Positions 10,401 to 17,927 of a stretch of 34,296 nucleotides of DNA are shown piece by piece. The position numbers and the translations under genes are program-made. The notes under the pieces were generated by a model. It saw nothing but the letters and a program-made list of their open reading frames with translations, ran no database searches and was not told the origin of the DNA. Source of the DNA: Hymenobacter sp. GTDB taxonomy: Bacteria > Bacteroidota > Bacteroidia > Cytophagales > Hymenobacteraceae. The stretch is from the NCBI GenBank assembly GCA_025362615.1, contig JANYFQ010000179.1, positions 1-34,296 on the forward strand, in the 5' to 3' direction. Position 1 is the first letter of the stretch. Every line of letters starts with the position of its first letter.

Positions 10401-13400
10401 GTGACGTACCGGGTGCAGAACTTCGGGCCGGGCATCACCCCGGCCGGAAGTTGGAACGACGGCATCTACCTAAACACCTCGCCCACGCTCAGCGGCGCTA
10501 CCCGCATTGGGGTGGTGGGACGCAGCGGCAGCCTGGCCGCCAACGGCTTCTACAACGTGAGCACGACGGTGACGATTCCGGGCTACCTGGCTGGGAATTA
10601 CTACCTGTTCATCGCTACCGACAACAACGACCCCGGCGGCTACGGCCCGCAGCAAACCTACTGGGGCGGGGCCGTGCAGGTGGGGCAGGTGTATGAACAC
10701 CAGCAGGAATTCAACAACACCTGGCAGGCCCCGACGACCATTGCTGTGACCGTGCCGCTGCCCTCCGACCTGGTGGTGACGCTGGTGTCAGTGCCCGGCA
10801 CGGCCAAGCTCGGCAAGAAGATGGGCGTGACCTACTCGGTGCGCAACCAGGGCAGCAACCCCGCCGTGGGCTTGCTCAAAGACGGCCTCTATCTGAGCAG
10901 CAACCGGGTGCTGAACACCAGCACCGACAAGCTCTTCGGCACCAACACCCGCAACCTGAGCATCGCGGCGGGCGCTACCGTCACGGGCGTTATCCGCGAC
11001 CGGGTGCAGGGGCTGAACCCCGGCGTCTACCACGGCATTCTGGGTACGAATCTGTTCAACGACATCTTCGAGAACAACTACCAGAACGACACGCTCTCGC
11101 AGCAGGCCCCAACCAACGTGACAGTGAACATCCTGCCGCTGAATACGCTGGTGCCGTTTGCGCTCGACCGCGACTCGCTGGAGTTTTACAAGGTGACGCC
11201 GGGCGCGGGCTTCGATTTGCGCATTGCCCTGGGCTCGAACCAGAGCTACGGCCAGAACGAAATCTACGTAGCCTACAACCGGGTGCCGACGACCTCGGAC
11301 TTTGACTACATCTACGAAGACCCCATCAATACGCGCCAGGAATTGCTGATTCCGAGCACCCAGGCTGGACCGTACTACATCATGGTGAAGACGCCGTATG
11401 TGTACGCCGGCACCCAGACGACCACGCTTTTTGCCGAGGCGCTGCCCTTCCAGGTGCGGAGCATCGACAGCGACACCGTGGGCCAGGGCCGCGTCACGAC
11501 GCGGGTGCTGGGCGCGGGCTTTGTGCGGCGCACGGGCAGCACAGCCCCGCTGGCCGGTACCAGGTTCTACCTCACCAAAGGCAGCAGCATCACGCCGCTG
11601 GCCTATGCCGACATCGTGCGCTTCCGCAGCAGCGTGGAGGTGACGCTGCGCTGGCACCTGGACCGGGACTCGGTGAAGCTGGGGCAGTACAACGTGGTGG
11701 CCTTGCAGGCCAACGGCACCAAAGTGCAGCTCACCAACGGCCTGACCGTGGTGCCCAACTCGGGGCAGCTCGTGAACTTCGCCACCATCACGCCGCCGGT
11801 GCTGCGCGTGGCAACCCGCGGCAACTGGACGTACTTCCTCACCAACTCCTCCAACGTGGACATTCCGTATTGGGAGTTCCAGTTGGCGGTGCCGCTGGGG
11901 TCGGGCGTTATCGCAACCCACACGCCCAACGTGCGGAAGAAAAGCCAGTTTGCGCCGGCCGTGGCCCTGTCGAACTCCGCCGACAACGGCTTCACGCTGG
12001 GCACCGGCCTGACCGGCACCGAGGTGCTGCCCTTCATCGGGCAGGATTTGCGGCCCGGCGAAATCATGCAGGTGAACCTGAATATGCTGCCCCCCATCAG
12101 CTACCACGACCTGGTGTACGGCCCCGGCACGGTGCATTTTCCGGTGGTGCTCAACCAGCAGCCCAAGTCGGAGCAGGACTACGCCCGGCGCACCCTCGAC
12201 TACGTGGCCCGCTACAAGGCGGCCGTGCTGGCCAGCCCCGGCCAGTTTGCCCCCGGCGTGGTGGCGTTGGCCAACAACCCCAGCCCGACCATCTGGCGCG
12301 ATTCGCTGCAACGGCACTTCGTGCGCATTGGCCTGCTTGACTCGGCCTGGACCGTGCCCCGCCACAACCCGAAGGCGCTCAAGTACACCCACAAAAACCG
12401 CCAGACCTTCGTGCCCGGCGGGGTGGCCGCCGATTGGTGGACCATTGAGGAGCAGTACCACGAGTTCCGGCCCGACCCGTTCACGGCCGGCTACCCGCTG
12501 GCCCTGCGCCCGGCCGCCGACTCGGTGCTGTTCCGCTACAACTCGCGTGGGGCCACGAGCACCGAAATCTTCTCCTCGATGGACCCCAACCTCATTGCCG
12601 GCCCCAACGGCTACGGGCCGCGCCGCATGGTGGGCATCCAGCAGCAGCTCAACTACCAGGTGCAGTTCGAGAACGACCGGCTGCAAGCCACCGGCCCCGC
12701 CCAACGGGTGCGGGTGAGCGTGCCGCTCGACGTGACGACCAACCTGCAGGCCTTCCGCCTGGGCAGCTTCGGCTTCAACGGCCAGACCTACCCCGTGCCC
12801 GCCAACAGCAGCACCTACTCGCAGGTGCTGGCCCTCAGCCCGCTGCCCTACGACGTGCGCGTGGTAGCCGGGGTGGACGTTTCGACCCGCCAGGCGTTCT
12901 GGGATTTCCAGACCATCGACCGCGCCACCGGCCTGCCGCCCGAAAACCCGCTCGCCGGCTTCCTGCCCGTGTCCGACACGCTCGGCAACGGCCACGGCTT
13001 CGTGACCTACGCCATTCAGGCCGGCGGCACGGCCCTCACCGGCGACTCGCTCATCGCCCAGGGCGGCATCGTGTTCGACAACAACTCGCTCATCAAAACC
13101 AACCGCTGGAGCAATATTGTGGATGCCGCCGCGCCCATTTCGCGCGTCAATACGCTGCCCGCCAGCCAAACCAACCGCACCGTGAACCTGAGCTGGATTG
13201 GCTCGGATGACGTGGGCGGCTCCGGCCTGCGCAGCTACGAGGTGTTTGCTTCGGAAGACAGCGGCCCCTTCGTGCGGGTGGCGCAGGATATTGGCACGAC
13301 CAGCTACGCCTTCGTCGGCCAGCCCGGTTCGCGCTACGACTTCTTCACCCTGGCCACCGACCACACCGACAACCGCGAAAAGCTCAAGCTGGCGGGCGAC

Positions 13401-14516
13401 GCCTTCACCGTGATTGAGGACACGGCCATCGCGGTGTACAACCTCGTCCAGAACCAGTGCCTCACCTCCGATGTCCTCGTCAGTACCGGCAGCGGCCTCT
13501 GGCAGCGCCTCAAGCTGAACGGCAAAACCGTGGCCGCCATCAACGACCAGGGCCGCGTACTGGGCAACGTGCAGGTAGAGTTCTCGGTGATGACCGGCCC
13601 CACCCGCCAGGATGCGCGGGGCACCAAGTACCTCGACCGCAACTGGCACATCATCGCCCAAAACCCGCTCGGCACCGGCAACTCGGTACAAGTCCGTTTC
13701 TACGGCCTCACCACCGAGTTTAACAGGCTGAAGCTGGACGACCCGACCAACGTGACCAGCCTCAACAGCCTGCGCCTGACCCAGTACAGCGGGGCCAACG
13801 AAGACTGCAACCTGAGCAACAACGTCACGGCCGGCTCGCAAACCCGCCTGCTCACGCCCCAGGTGACGAACCACCTCGACCCGCCCTATTTCGTGGCCCA
13901 GGCCACCATCACCGACCACTTCTCGGAGTTCTACGTGAACGGCGGCAATGCTCCGCTGCCGGTCGAACTCCTGCGCTTCGCGGCCACCAACCAGGGCACC
14001 AACGTGCTGACGACCTGGGCCACGGCCACCGAGCGCAACGCGGCCTACTTTGCCGTCGAAACCTCGGCCGATGCCCGCGCCGGCTTTACCGAAGTGGGCC
14101 GGGTGGCCGCCGCCGGCAGCAGCAGCAGCCCCCACAACTACGCATTCGTTGACCGCAACCCCGGCACCGGCACCCGCTACTACCGCCTGCGGCAAGTGGA
14201 CGCCGACGGCGGCGGGGCCTACTCGGGCGTGGTAGCCGTGCGCCGCCCGGCGGCGGCCCGCCTCGCCCTGCAAGCGGCCCCGAACCCCTTCCGGGGCCAT
14301 GAGCTGCTCGCCACCGCCACGGCCCCGGCCGCTACCCCCGCCACCCTGCAACTGCTCGATTTGGCAGGCCGCGTCCTCGTCACCCAAAAGCTGACCCTGG
14401 CCGCCGGCCCCAACGCCCTGCCCCTGCCCGAACTCGCCCGCCTGCCGGCCGGTGTGTACGTCCTCACCCTGCAAGCCGGGGCCGAGGTGCGGCAGCAAAA
14501 AGTGGTGAAGGAATAG
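4416..14516 (+). CDS. Giant T9SS-secreted multidomain surface protein (DTDPG repeats, Ig-like repeats, CARDB array, C-terminal sorting domain), 3366 aa
   Basis: Signal peptide MNTSHQLPRLWPWLKVLLLLGVLLGGRLAQAQ; four EYxxDTDPGxxLG repeats; Ig-like GTYSVTVTG repeats; repeated PDLxVxxVxxP...VSWxVxNxG (CARDB); tail APNPFRGHELL...LLDLAGRVL...LPAGVYVLTLQAGAEVRQQKVVKE. ATG at 4416 preferred over TTG at 4401. Confidence 0.9.
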   Translation: MNTSHQLPRLWPWLKVLLLLGVLLGGRLAQAQSLTRLEYFYDTDPGYGLGQQVVFPGAAAGQDYTYTASLSGLMPGFHTLYTRVLEQRLAEVNPLGPLGPFGASATAGEPTYLPARKVWSINHVRPVYVGPVGTGLDNLTYLEYFFDTDPGYRLGHGVPLTTPGTSIDQNYVADLSSLAPGFHTMYTRVKNAAGAWSISNVRPVYVGPTGAGSTVPNLTYAEYYIDTDPGYRLGTRVNFTTPGTSIDQNFVADLSGVSNGIHTLFVRVRNASGAWSLTSVRPFVRSGITSTAPPVAITRCEYYIDTDPGHGLATNVPITAGTSVDQSFVADLSAVSNGVHTLYVRVRDASRAWSIVSVKPFVRQGSIAGAARPLITQFRYQVFPSGSATASSPPEYYVLPVAARAADVDVTFPTNVCVTSAGNYILRVAALDANGVPAIEYAHPFAVTTPSQFNPNLPANLAGCSGQPLTITSTSAGTGGTYQWSRNGSTLAGETNQSITVTTAGTYAVAVTSAAGCTGTGSTNVTFSPAPTIALAPFTDVPCAQASTVLDAGAGYASYAWTPGGATTQTLTVSSPGTYSVTVTGASTGSCTATGSTVVRMPKADIVQGSATQCAGVSTTFTLVTPVNGSIVWKANGTTISGQTGTSLTVAPAATTTYSAVVSDGSFSCSDAVTITIPPALPLNLPPTTVVACSQTSVTLDAGSGGTSYQWNLSGTPIGGATSQTYVVNAPGLYGVTVSNGCAVSDQTIVIMPHADIVQANQSICTGGSLTLTLVTPVNGTIVWKANGTTISGQTGTSLVVSPTASTTYSAVVSDQGQSCTDAVTISVDAPATVSLPADSSPACGTASVTVDAGAGAATYLWSPGGQTSRTITVSTPGTYSVTGYNGTCSATASTNVFMPYASIVGGATQRVCAGQPITLSLAAPVNGTVLWSNSATGNSITVSPSANTTYSVTVSAGGHSCTASVNVVVDPLPTVTLAAQTNTCVNASAYALTGGLPAGGTYSGPGVSGNSFNPASAGVGTHTITYSYTDGNGCPNTATRPLTVQPLPTVTLAAQPTRCYNAASFALTGGAPAGGTYSGTGVSGGSFSAAASGPGSFAITYSYTDGNGCANTAQRTLTVLPLPTFAASATELCPGSTATLSVSNAGPGASYLWSPGGQTSSSITVNTPASTASPDAYSVTVTNAAGCTYPFNQTIRRSPASVAPLAVTNMQPVDNSAGLDLPVNFGWNPGSGSNASSFDLYIWPSAGTQPGAPTVGGISSLQTSYGGAPLAYGQSFKWRIIARNACGSTAGPVQMFQIRQLPDLTVPFVQAADTAYAGQTVAVSWNVRNIGTASTLAQQWSDAVYFSQNPTFDGTAILMGTVGNVTYLQPNGTYISQGTFNVPLSMAGYYYVYVKANTGALLETDYSNNVGRETTGPLPALGRCLVIVPTTPDLIVQNMSHFSTYIGGDTAAVGFRVRNTGSVHLLNDNWTDAVYFSPDTTINIAQNTGQGVLGPTARRSFKTLVHTNETLNINAFYNANLKLPIPHTTLTGDYYFYAFADDNNDVFETASTNNVNSKTLVNHPANPAAIPPTAAYSKLEFVPVRVTLRPPPDLIVQSVTAPAAATAGTTLPVSWVGKNVGLLRPYPRLEEYWADNVYISLSPTFNGGEIYIGQVFHYESAAGLVPNATYAAAGTLALPNGISGNYYVYVKTDAGNNVFEYLNEGNNVARSAGTVAINLVYADLNPTALTAPGSVSAHNSFVVNYTVQNTTTAVIPAGGSWTDQISVSDGAGHAAMLASLPRTGPLAVGSSYSGTATIGLPINFVPGTLTVTVTTDAGGNVYEFNNEGNNQRSTTLTYIYSDDVAVQNLTVAPSPAASGNGLTVGWQVQNLGIFKTLASNWTDEVYLSQDNTIDGSDLLLANPGSLGGQMLPNAFYNQSIVATLPQGISGSYYVLVRTTNNPNGTLADTNPANNTAVLALPITLTPPADLQIVTSGGNAPTVSSSAPLAGQQVTVTYRVQNFGPGITPAGSWNDGIYLNTSPTLSGATRIGVVGRSGSLAANGFYNVSTTVTIPGYLAGNYYLFIATDNNDPGGYGPQQTYWGGAVQVGQVYEHQQEFNNTWQAPTTIAVTVPLPSDLVVTLVSVPGTAKLGKKMGVTYSVRNQGSNPAVGLLKDGLYLSSNRVLNTSTDKLFGTNTRNLSIAAGATVTGVIRDRVQGLNPGVYHGILGTNLFNDIFENNYQNDTLSQQAPTNVTVNILPLNTLVPFALDRDSLEFYKVTPGAGFDLRIALGSNQSYGQNEIYVAYNRVPTTSDFDYIYEDPINTRQELLIPSTQAGPYYIMVKTPYVYAGTQTTTLFAEALPFQVRSIDSDTVGQGRVTTRVLGAGFVRRTGSTAPLAGTRFYLTKGSSITPLAYADIVRFRSSVEVTLRWHLDRDSVKLGQYNVVALQANGTKVQLTNGLTVVPNSGQLVNFATITPPVLRVATRGNWTYFLTNSSNVDIPYWEFQLAVPLGSGVIATHTPNVRKKSQFAPAVALSNSADNGFTLGTGLTGTEVLPFIGQDLRPGEIMQVNLNMLPPISYHDLVYGPGTVHFPVVLNQQPKSEQDYARRTLDYVARYKAAVLASPGQFAPGVVALANNPSPTIWRDSLQRHFVRIGLLDSAWTVPRHNPKALKYTHKNRQTFVPGGVAADWWTIEEQYHEFRPDPFTAGYPLALRPAADSVLFRYNSRGATSTEIFSSMDPNLIAGPNGYGPRRMVGIQQQLNYQVQFENDRLQATGPAQRVRVSVPLDVTTNLQAFRLGSFGFNGQTYPVPANSSTYSQVLALSPLPYDVRVVAGVDVSTRQAFWDFQTIDRATGLPPENPLAGFLPVSDTLGNGHGFVTYAIQAGGTALTGDSLIAQGGIVFDNNSLIKTNRWSNIVDAAAPISRVNTLPASQTNRTVNLSWIGSDDVGGSGLRSYEVFASEDSGPFVRVAQDIGTTSYAFVGQPGSRYDFFTLATDHTDNREKLKLAGDAFTVIEDTAIAVYNLVQNQCLTSDVLVSTGSGLWQRLKLNGKTVAAINDQGRVLGNVQVEFSVMTGPTRQDARGTKYLDRNWHIIAQNPLGTGNSVQVRFYGLTTEFNRLKLDDPTNVTSLNSLRLTQYSGANEDCNLSNNVTAGSQTRLLTPQVTNHLDPPYFVAQATITDHFSEFYVNGGNAPLPVELLRFAATNQGTNVLTTWATATERNAAYFAVETSADARAGFTEVGRVAAAGSSSSPHNYAFVDRNPGTGTRYYRLRQVDADGGGAYSGVVAVRRPAAARLALQAAPNPFRGHELLATATAPAATPATLQLLDLAGRVLVTQKLTLAAGPNALPLPELARLPAGVYVLTLQAGAEVRQQKVVKE
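4511..5550 (+). repeat. Four tandem ~79-aa 'EYF(I/F)DTDPGYxLG...GxHTLYxRVR(N/D)AxxAWS' repeats in the giant protein
   Basis: Copies begin near 4511, 4828, 5065 and 5303. Copy 1 carries an extra ~25-aa insertion (LAEVNPLGPLGPFGASATAGEPTYLPARK). Confidence 0.9.
6279..6859 (+). repeat. Recent-looking internal duplication (453-bp offset) in the Ig-like region
   Basis: 6279-6406 and 6732-6859 both encode TLVTPVNGxIVWKANGTTISGQTGTSLxVxPxAxTTYSAVVSD. Confidence 0.9.
7334..7790 (+). repeat. Tandem pair of 'LPTVTLAAQ...FALTGGxPAGGTYSGxGVSG...ITYSYTDGNGCxNTA' domains
   Basis: Two adjacent ~76-aa copies visible in the translation. Confidence 0.88.
8310..11130 (+). repeat. CARDB-type domain array (about eight copies)
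   Basis: Repeated PDL(T/I)V...AGxxxxVSWxVxNxGxxxxxxxWxDxVYxSxxPxxxG...YYVYVxTDxxxxVxExxxxNN motifs. Confidence 0.82.
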
Positions 14517-14539
14517 CACGGAGCTTTCTGCAAAAAGCC

Positions 14540-14572
14540 AAAAAAGTCCCGGCCGGTGGCCGGGACTTTTTT
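14540..14572 (+). terminator. Strong intrinsic terminator after the giant gene
   Basis: aaaaaagtcccggcc-ggt-ggccgggactttttt: 15-bp perfect arms with T tract. Confidence 0.9.
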
Positions 14573-14688
14573 GGTGGCCACTGCCCCCGTCGCCGCACCT
14601 TTTTTTTACCGCAACCGACCGGCCCGTGGGCCGCAGCAGTGCGGTTTTGGGCGGTCGGTTGGTTGATGCGGATGGCGGGGATGGGCAC

Positions 14689-15318
14689 TCACTTGTACAG
14701 CCGAAACCGCCCCTCGCCGGTGGTGAGGAAGTGCCACATGGCCACGGGGTAGCGGGCGTGGCCCGTCACGGGGGCGATGGAGTCGCGCAGGGCCACGGTG
14801 GCGGTGGCCGGCGTGAGGGGGCCGCGCAGCAGCCCGGTGGTGCGGTAGTACACGGTGTCGGCCGTTACGCGCTCGATTTCGGCCAAGGCGTAGGGTCCCA
14901 GCTCGCCTTCGTCCAATTTCATCTTGAAGCGTTGGCCCACCACGGGCACGGCGGGGTCGGGCGCAGGGCCGTTGCGGATGCGCCCGACCACGGCCGACAG
15001 CATCGCAAACGCCAGCCCGGCCCCGAACACGGCCAGCAGCGCGTAGTGCCAGAAAGGCGTTTTAGCGCGGGCCGCCACGGCAGCCACCGGGGCCAGGTAG
15101 GCGGCCGGCTGCTCGCCGGGGCGCAGCGTCTGGCGGCAGTGGCCGCACACAGTGGTAGCGGCCTTGCCCAGCGGCAGCACCGGAATGAAAAACACCTGCA
15201 CGTAACGCGCCACGACGTGAACGACCAGGTTGCCAGTAGTTTGGCAGTATTGGCAGGTGAGGTTGGGCAGCGGCTCGCTGGCCGTAACGGTGCTGCCGGT
15301 GCCGAAGAGGAAAAGCAT
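14689..15318 (-). CDS. Zinc-ribbon-containing membrane protein
   Basis: CQYCQTTGNLVVHVVARYVQVFFIPVLPLGKAATTVCGHCRQTL zinc ribbon plus TM segment FWHYALLAVFGAGLAFAMLSAVVG. Confidence 0.75.
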   Translation of the reverse strand: MLFLFGTGSTVTASEPLPNLTCQYCQTTGNLVVHVVARYVQVFFIPVLPLGKAATTVCGHCRQTLRPGEQPAAYLAPVAAVAARAKTPFWHYALLAVFGAGLAFAMLSAVVGRIRNGPAPDPAVPVVGQRFKMKLDEGELGPYALAEIERVTADTVYYRTTGLLRGPLTPATATVALRDSIAPVTGHARYPVAMWHFLTTGEGRFRLYK

Positions 15319-15340
15319 AAGGAGTCGAGAGTGTAAAAGG

Positions 15341-15400
15341 TTGAGGCTGAAAACCGGTACCGCGAAGCTCCCGCTTCGCGGTACCGGTTTTCAGCCTCAA
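15341..15400. repeat. Perfect 28-bp inverted repeat with 4-nt loop at the tamL 3' end
   Basis: ttgaggctgaaaaccggtaccgcgaagc-tccc-gcttcgcggtaccggttttcagcctcaa. The tamL stop codon (15397-15399) is within the right arm. Confidence 0.95.
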
Positions 15401-17736
15401 AACGGATACCCGATGGCCAGGTTCAGCCGGCCCGCCGAATTATCTGGCGTGCCGTAGGCGGCTTGCACGGGCACGGCGTAATCAAACCGCACGACCAAAA
15501 ACTGGGCGTCGATGCGAATGCCGGCTCCGGCGCCGACGTTGAGCTGCTGCAAGAACGAGCCGGCCTGAAACTGCCCGCCCGGCCGCGTGGGGTCGTTGTT
15601 GACGAGCCAGATGTTGCCCGCGTCCACGAACACGGCCCCCTTGACGTAGGGCACGAGGTCCTGGCGGTATTCGAGGTTGCCTTCGAGGCGCAGGTCGCCC
15701 ACCTGGTCGTAGAAGCTGTTGAGGGTAGCGTTGTCGGGGCGGTAGGTGCCGGGGCCGAGGGCGCGGGCGGCAAAAGCGCGGATGGAGTTGGGGCCGCCGA
15801 TGCCGTACTGGCGCAGGTAGGGCAGCACGGTGGCGTTGCCGTAGGGCAGGCCCGCGCCCACGAGCAGGCGGCCCACGAGGCGGTTGCCCTTGGCGGGGTC
15901 GGCCGAGAGGCGGAAGTACTCGCGCAGCTCCAGGTCGAACTTGGCGTACTGGCTGAATTCCTGCCCGGCCAGGGCGTAGGCCCCGCGCTCGTTGGTGGTT
16001 TGGCCGCTGGCGCGGGCCAGGGCCTGGGCCACGTTGCCGGCCACTTCCACCCCGCCGCCGAAATAAATTTGCTGCCGCCGCTGCTCCAGCACCTGTTGGT
16101 TGAAGGTGTAGCGGTAACTGCTTGAGAGAATAAACTGCTGGCGGAACGAATTGGCCAGAAACGGCCGCCGCAGCAGCAGCTTATCGAAGGCCGAGTCGAG
16201 GCTCGTGACGCGGGCGTACTCCACGTTGAGGGGCGTGAGCTGCTGCTCGTTGGTGATTTTCTTCTTCCACGAGTAGCCGTAGTTGGCGCTGAATACGTCC
16301 TGCCGGAAGTACCCGGCCCGCACTACCGATTTGACCCCCGCGCCGAGCGTGGTGCGGGGCTGAAAGTCGGAATTAGGCAGGCGCGGGCTCAGGAACGGGA
16401 TGTCGGGCACCACAAGGCGCGGGATAAGCAGTTGGGCATCAAGGCCCAGCTCGTAGCTCGTGAGGCCGCCGCCGGTGGCTTCGTTGGTGGCCCCACGGGT
16501 TTGGGTTTCGGTCGAGGCCGTGAGGTTCACCAGCAGTTGTTCGGCCCCGCGCAGGGCCGAGCGGTCGCGGTAGGTGAGGCGCAGGCCGGGGCCGGTGAAG
16601 CCGTTGCTTTTGCTGACGAGCTGCAGCTCGGCCCGCAGGCTCTTGCGCTTGATTTGGGTCATCAGCACGTCGGCATCGAGCAGGGGCAGGCCGTAGCGGC
16701 GGTTGGCGGCGGGCGTGTTGGCCGGGGCCGGCACCACGGCCCCGCTGCGGGGCACGGCGGCCAGCGAGTCAGCCACCTGCCGGAAACGGATTTCGACGAA
16801 CTTGAACGTGCCCAGCGACATAAGGCGCGAGAGCGTTTGGTCGCGCCGCCGCCGCCGGTAGAGGCTGTCGGGCACCAAAAACGTGGCCCGCGTAATGGCC
16901 TGGGCCCTGAACACTTTTTCGTCGGGCAAATAGCGAAACCCGCCCGCCATCACCGGCGGGCGGGTGGTGGTGTCGGTGAGGACGTAGTTGGTGTTGAGGC
17001 TCACCGAGCGCAGGCGGTAGGGTTGCAGGGCGCGGCGCGGCGCGGCGGGCTTCACTTTTATATCAACGCTGGCCATGTTCTTCCCCAGTGTGGTATCAAC
17101 TTGAAAAACCAGCAAGTCGGACCCAAAATAGTAGTAGCCCTGGTTCTTCAGCTCGGCATCAATCCGCACCCGCTCCAGCGTCAGCAAAGTCAGGTTGTAG
17201 GGGTCGCCCACCTTCAGCAGCGAGGCCGGCGCGGTGGCCCGAATGGCGGCATCCACAAGTGTGTCGTGGGGCGGGAAGGTGACGGTTTGCCAGGTCGTAA
17301 CCGGCCCGGCCTCGGCGGTGTAGTTCACCTCGGCGGTCTTGTCTTTTTTGACGGTTTCGCTGCTGACGCGACCCCGGAAATAGCCGTTGTTGTGGAGGCG
17401 GTTCGCCATCAAGTCCTGCGTTGCCGCAATTTTGACCTGCGAGAGCAGCACCGGCGCTTCGCCCAGCTTGTCGGCCAAAAACTTGCCGATGCCCTTGGTT
17501 TTGCCCACGCCCAGGTGCCAGAAATAGAGCTTCGGCCGCAGGCCCAGCAGCGAGGCGTTGGGCTTGGGCCGGAAGAGCGAGGTAAGCTCGGTTTGCAGCG
17601 CGGCGGCGTTTTTAGGCTTAGCGGCGGGGTAGTTTATTTTGACGGACGAGCCGGTGTAAAGATGCTCCTTTTCGGGCACGTAGCGCAGGCCCGAACAGGA
17701 GGTGAGGAGGAAGAGTAAAGCGAGGGGTAATTTCAT
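15397..17736 (-). CDS. tamL: BamA/TamA-family outer-membrane lipoprotein (TamL-like)
   Basis: Lipobox N-terminus MKLPLALLFLLTSCSGLRYVPEKEHLYTG; C-terminal barrel signatures GGPNSIRAFAARALGPGTYRP...GDLRLEGNLEYRQDLVPYVKGAVFVDAGNIW; adjacent to tamB. Confidence 0.88.
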   Translation of the reverse strand: MKLPLALLFLLTSCSGLRYVPEKEHLYTGSSVKINYPAAKPKNAAALQTELTSLFRPKPNASLLGLRPKLYFWHLGVGKTKGIGKFLADKLGEAPVLLSQVKIAATQDLMANRLHNNGYFRGRVSSETVKKDKTAEVNYTAEAGPVTTWQTVTFPPHDTLVDAAIRATAPASLLKVGDPYNLTLLTLERVRIDAELKNQGYYYFGSDLLVFQVDTTLGKNMASVDIKVKPAAPRRALQPYRLRSVSLNTNYVLTDTTTRPPVMAGGFRYLPDEKVFRAQAITRATFLVPDSLYRRRRRDQTLSRLMSLGTFKFVEIRFRQVADSLAAVPRSGAVVPAPANTPAANRRYGLPLLDADVLMTQIKRKSLRAELQLVSKSNGFTGPGLRLTYRDRSALRGAEQLLVNLTASTETQTRGATNEATGGGLTSYELGLDAQLLIPRLVVPDIPFLSPRLPNSDFQPRTTLGAGVKSVVRAGYFRQDVFSANYGYSWKKKITNEQQLTPLNVEYARVTSLDSAFDKLLLRRPFLANSFRQQFILSSSYRYTFNQQVLEQRRQQIYFGGGVEVAGNVAQALARASGQTTNERGAYALAGQEFSQYAKFDLELREYFRLSADPAKGNRLVGRLLVGAGLPYGNATVLPYLRQYGIGGPNSIRAFAARALGPGTYRPDNATLNSFYDQVGDLRLEGNLEYRQDLVPYVKGAVFVDAGNIWLVNNDPTRPGGQFQAGSFLQQLNVGAGAGIRIDAQFLVVRFDYAVPVQAAYGTPDNSAGRLNLAIGYPF

Positions 17737-17757
17737 CGTTCTGGTTTATTTAGCTTG

Positions 17758-17927
17758 GGGCTTCGGCCCTGACGTTCACCCCACCCCCTAACCCCCTCCC
17801 CGATGTGGAGGGGGAACTAGTTTCTAGCTCTAAAAATCTAGAAACAAACTGACTAGAAACTAAGACTAGTCCCCCTCCCCATCGGGGAGGGGGTTAGGGG
17901 GTGGGGTGAACGTCAGGGCCGAAGCCC
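17758..17927. repeat. 170-bp nested inverted-repeat element between tamB and tamL: perfect 47-bp outer arms (17758-17804 / 17881-17927) and a heptamer-like inner region
   Basis: gggcttcggccctgacgttcaccccaccccctaaccccctccccgat is exactly the reverse complement of 17881-17927. Inner actagtttctag ... ctagaaactaagactagt continues the inversion imperfectly. Confidence 0.95.

Noticed and set aside
10788-14519. 1243-aa antisense ORF opposite the giant gene, and similarly 6810-9107 (765 aa)
   Set aside because: Low-complexity His/Gly/Arg/Val-rich translation typical of antisense frames in GC-rich DNA; the sense strand has clear domain homology.
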